This document shows positions 7,760 to 9,838 of a stretch of 9,838 nt of DNA, in pieces. Where the stretch lies: assembly GCA_028877195.1 (NCBI GenBank), contig JAPPIL010000215.1, positions 1 to 9,838 of the forward strand. Reading direction: 5' to 3'. A model generated the notes under the pieces. That model saw only the letters and a program-made list of their open reading frames with translations. It made no database searches and was not told where the DNA came from. Position 1 is the first letter of the stretch; each line of letters begins with the position of its first letter. Source of the DNA: Pseudomonadota bacterium (GTDB taxonomy: Bacteria; Bdellovibrionota_B; Oligoflexia; Oligoflexales; JAPPIL01). The position numbers and the translations under genes are program-made.

Positions 7760-7818
7760 GGGCACTTGCTCTTAAAGTTAGTGGCGCATTCATCCGACTG
7801 CGATTCAGATAAATCGTT

Positions 7819-7822
7819 GGAG
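7819..7822 (+). promoter_or_regulatory. Ribosome binding site bearing on the Slt start codon
   Basis: GGAG ends one base before ATG 7824, too close for that start, but 7 nt before the in-frame TTG at 7830. With other TTG starts in this window, TTG 7830 is a serious candidate. Both give a good signal peptide and differ by two residues. Confidence 0.4.
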
Positions 7823-7823
7823 C

Positions 7824-9838
7824 ATGGCTTTGTTGCGGTTTTTATTTTTACTAATCTTTGCGTTTGTTTCTACCAAGCATGCGTTTGCTATAGTTCAACC
7901 CAAACACGCCCGCAACAGCGCGATAGACGAGAACTTACAGCATTGGCTGACGTTTTTAGAGCAGGGGGCAAGGGGTGATTTAAAGAATAGCAGGAGTTTA
8001 TTGGCACAAGAAGAAGTGGCTAGTTTCTCTAAACTGATGCATAGCAACGATGATGATGAGAAGGAGCGCATCATATCGTCTTTTTTAGCTGGTGGTAGGG
8101 ATAGTTTACAGCACCCATTAGCACCGTATTTTTTGGAAGAAGCACGCAAGTTCAAGCGTTGGCAACATCTCGTTAAGGCAAACAATCTTGATTATTATTT
8201 CAATGGTCAAAGCTGCCCGCAAAAGCGGGTGGTGCGCGAGCTAGTAAAGCACAAGCTTGCGTATGATAAACAAGAGTTGATCAAGATACTGCCAATCGTT
8301 AACACTATTCGTTCCCGCAAAGACAAGCATGTGGCACTATTGAGTATTCTTGACAGCTTAATGAAAACCAAAACGGCACTTGAACCGCAGATGACCAAGT
8401 ATCTGCAGGATTTTCCGCAATTAAAGTTTGCTTATGCCAGTATCATGCCTGAACAGAATAAAATAACTGCGGTTGATAAGCTACATTATCTTCTACACAA
8501 AAGAAGGTGCGGTCAGGCGCGCAATTTACTCAAAAAAATGAGCATAGACTTCACAAGTTTTAAATCGTTAGCGAAGAAGACGCTTAAATGTTATCGCCGT
8601 ATCAATAAAATTCGCTACTGGTATAGTTTACGCACAGTCATGAAGAAGAAGTATGGCTTTGCTGGTTGGGCGTATGCGACCAGACAAGTGGCACGCTTGC
8701 AGCGTTTGCGCAATGATTTTGATGCGGCAAAGAAGACAATCAAGACGGTTATCAAGCAAGCGGAGCACAAGAAGCAACACGACGAGTTAGACATATCTTT
8801 GTTTGCGTATGCCAAGACGTTAGAAGATGCTGATGAAATAGATGCCGCTTACGATCAGTTTAAACGCCACCAACATGAGTTTCCGTTGAGTTGGAATCGC
8901 TACAATACTTTGAAGGAGTTGTCTTTAATCGCGATCAGAAAGCAACACTGGCAAGACAGTTTGAAGTATTTGCAAACGATCAAGCATAGTCAGCATAGTT
9001 TGCCTTATGATGAGCGGCGAGCGAGCAAACTTGGCTTTGCGATGCTATGGGAGGGTCGAGCAAATCTTGAGCTAGGTAAATTTGATCAAGCTGTTGGAGT
9101 GTGGGGCGAATTAGCTCGTGAGTTTCATTCCAGCTACTACGGCGCGATCGCCAAGTATATGTTGGAGAAGGTCGCAAATAAAAAATACTCCCGTAGCACA
9201 CCTGCAGTGTTTGAAGAGAAGATGCATTATGACCTTTATACACAAGGTGAGCAGATACAGGTGGCACGTGCTTTATACCTTTTACAGCTTGGGTTTAAGC
9301 AACATGCGGCTTGTGAGATTTACCTTCATCCTGCGATCACCAATGGTCAGATGTTTGCCAAATCAATTCTTTTACACGCAGTTGGTGATTGGCTAGGTTC
9401 AGTGAAACTGTTTGCGAGTATTGATCGCAGCTATAAGAATAGTTTGCCTATGGGGAGTGAGGTGCTTATCTTCCCCAAAAAATTTGACAATGAAATCTAC
9501 AGCAAGGCGGCAAAGACTGGCATTGACCCATTTTTAGCGATGGCCCTGATACGCCAAGAGAGTGTTTTTAACCCAAGAGCATTGTCCGTTGCAGGAGCAC
9601 GGGGGTTGATGCAAATCATGCCCAAGACTGCCTTGTATGAAGTTTCACGACTGAAGAAGCCTTATATATACAAATCCGACAAGGCACGGTTAAAGAAAGA
9701 TATTCGCCGTTCAAAAAACAAACTGTTCAATGCTTCAACTAACATCTTGCTCGGCATGCATTACCTGCATCGCCTCATCGAAAAATACGACCAAAACACC
9801 GTGCATACCCTGTCTTCATATAATGCAGGCATCATCCC
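7824..9838 (+). CDS. slt: Soluble lytic murein transglycosylase, Slt70-like (3' end cut off)
   Basis: 671 codons are visible with no stop; the gene continues past the window. It should cleave the MurNAc-GlcNAc bond of peptidoglycan in the periplasm, leaving 1,6-anhydroMurNAc ends. Numbered from ATG 7824, residues 1-22 form a Sec signal (LRFLFLLIFAF, then AFA before Ile23). About residues 23-555 are an alpha-helical, very basic region like the superhelical U/L domains of Slt70, with TPR-like pieces (GRANLELGKFDQAVGVWGEL, then SSYYGAIAKY). The SLT catalytic domain starts near 560. It has IRQES with catalytic Glu579, FNPRALSVAGARGLMQIMP (594-600 is GLMQIMP) and SYNAG at 665-669, the usual AYNAG motif. 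Compared with E. coli Slt70 from memory, the stretch between GLMQIMP and the NILLG helix is about a dozen residues longer and rich in Lys/Arg (about 613-630). The visible part is already slightly longer than whole E. coli Slt (645 aa). It is divergent from the TPR operon, with a shared promoter region. Confidence 0.92.
   Translation, partial: MALLRFLFLLIFAFVSTKHAFAIVQPKHARNSAIDENLQHWLTFLEQGARGDLKNSRSLLAQEEVASFSKLMHSNDDDEKERIISSFLAGGRDSLQHPLAPYFLEEARKFKRWQHLVKANNLDYYFNGQSCPQKRVVRELVKHKLAYDKQELIKILPIVNTIRSRKDKHVALLSILDSLMKTKTALEPQMTKYLQDFPQLKFAYASIMPEQNKITAVDKLHYLLHKRRCGQARNLLKKMSIDFTSFKSLAKKTLKCYRRINKIRYWYSLRTVMKKKYGFAGWAYATRQVARLQRLRNDFDAAKKTIKTVIKQAEHKKQHDELDISLFAYAKTLEDADEIDAAYDQFKRHQHEFPLSWNRYNTLKELSLIAIRKQHWQDSLKYLQTIKHSQHSLPYDERRASKLGFAMLWEGRANLELGKFDQAVGVWGELAREFHSSYYGAIAKYMLEKVANKKYSRSTPAVFEEKMHYDLYTQGEQIQVARALYLLQLGFKQHAACEIYLHPAITNGQMFAKSILLHAVGDWLGSVKLFASIDRSYKNSLPMGSEVLIFPKKFDNEIYSKAAKTGIDPFLAMALIRQESVFNPRALSVAGARGLMQIMPKTALYEVSRLKKPYIYKSDKARLKKDIRRSKNKLFNASTNILLGMHYLHRLIEKYDQNTVHTLSSYNAGII

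Noticed and set aside
7624..7978. Small plus-strand frames crossing the divergent promoter region
   Set aside because: They overlap the signal peptides of two well-supported genes in other frames and have no ribosome site or motif.
7895..9396. Several 60-95 codon frames on both strands within the Slt gene
   Set aside because: They lie in shadow frames of a continuous 671-codon reading frame with signal peptide and SLT motifs.
1..9838. CRISPR array, tRNA, rRNA, insertion sequence or phage genes
   Set aside because: I saw no spaced direct repeats, cloverleaf or CCA-ending structures, or transposase/integrase motifs on either strand; genes cover nearly all of the window.

Overview
The window looks like chromosomal DNA of a Gram-negative, double-membrane bacterium. 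The signs are two predicted lipoproteins of outer-membrane type, a periplasmic TPR protein, a Slt70-type lytic transglycosylase and a CPA2 antiporter. The base composition is moderately AT-rich by inspection, lysine is mostly AAA, and TTG/GTG starts are common. The mix of von Willebrand A (VWA) lipoproteins, large TPR envelope proteins and Slt recalls deltaproteobacterial or Bdellovibrio-like genomes, but that placement is inference. I see no mobile element, CRISPR array, tRNA or rRNA, and the genes share a common codon style.

Left part (1-2239, plus strand): a perfect 20-bp palindrome lies at 10-29. Two overlapping genes follow, both predicted lipoproteins. The second is a canonical VWA protein with a full MIDAS metal site. 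The first appears to be its diverged paralogue, with the same fold outline but a broken MIDAS. The 56-bp gap that follows (2240-2295) separates this unit from a convergent operon and holds only a weak hairpin.

Middle part (2296-7709, minus strand): a tight three-gene operon read from right to left. It encodes a 973-residue secreted TPR protein, a 283-residue TPR lipoprotein and a CPA2 cation:proton antiporter with a C-terminal RCK/TrkA-N domain. The first pair overlaps by one base (TAGTG) and the second pair abuts (TAATTG). Each downstream ribosome site lies inside the preceding gene, so translation is probably coupled.

Right part (7710-9838, plus strand): a 114-bp divergent promoter region, then a Slt70-like soluble lytic murein transglycosylase that runs off the window a few codons after its SYNAG motif. 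The two divergent -10 elements are about 20 bp apart, so the promoters should overlap physically.

Taken together, the right two-thirds reads as an envelope module: a peptidoglycan-cleaving enzyme set opposite a periplasmic and outer-membrane TPR scaffold pair that is translationally coupled to an inner-membrane ion antiporter. No function is proven for the TPR proteins or the VWA pair.
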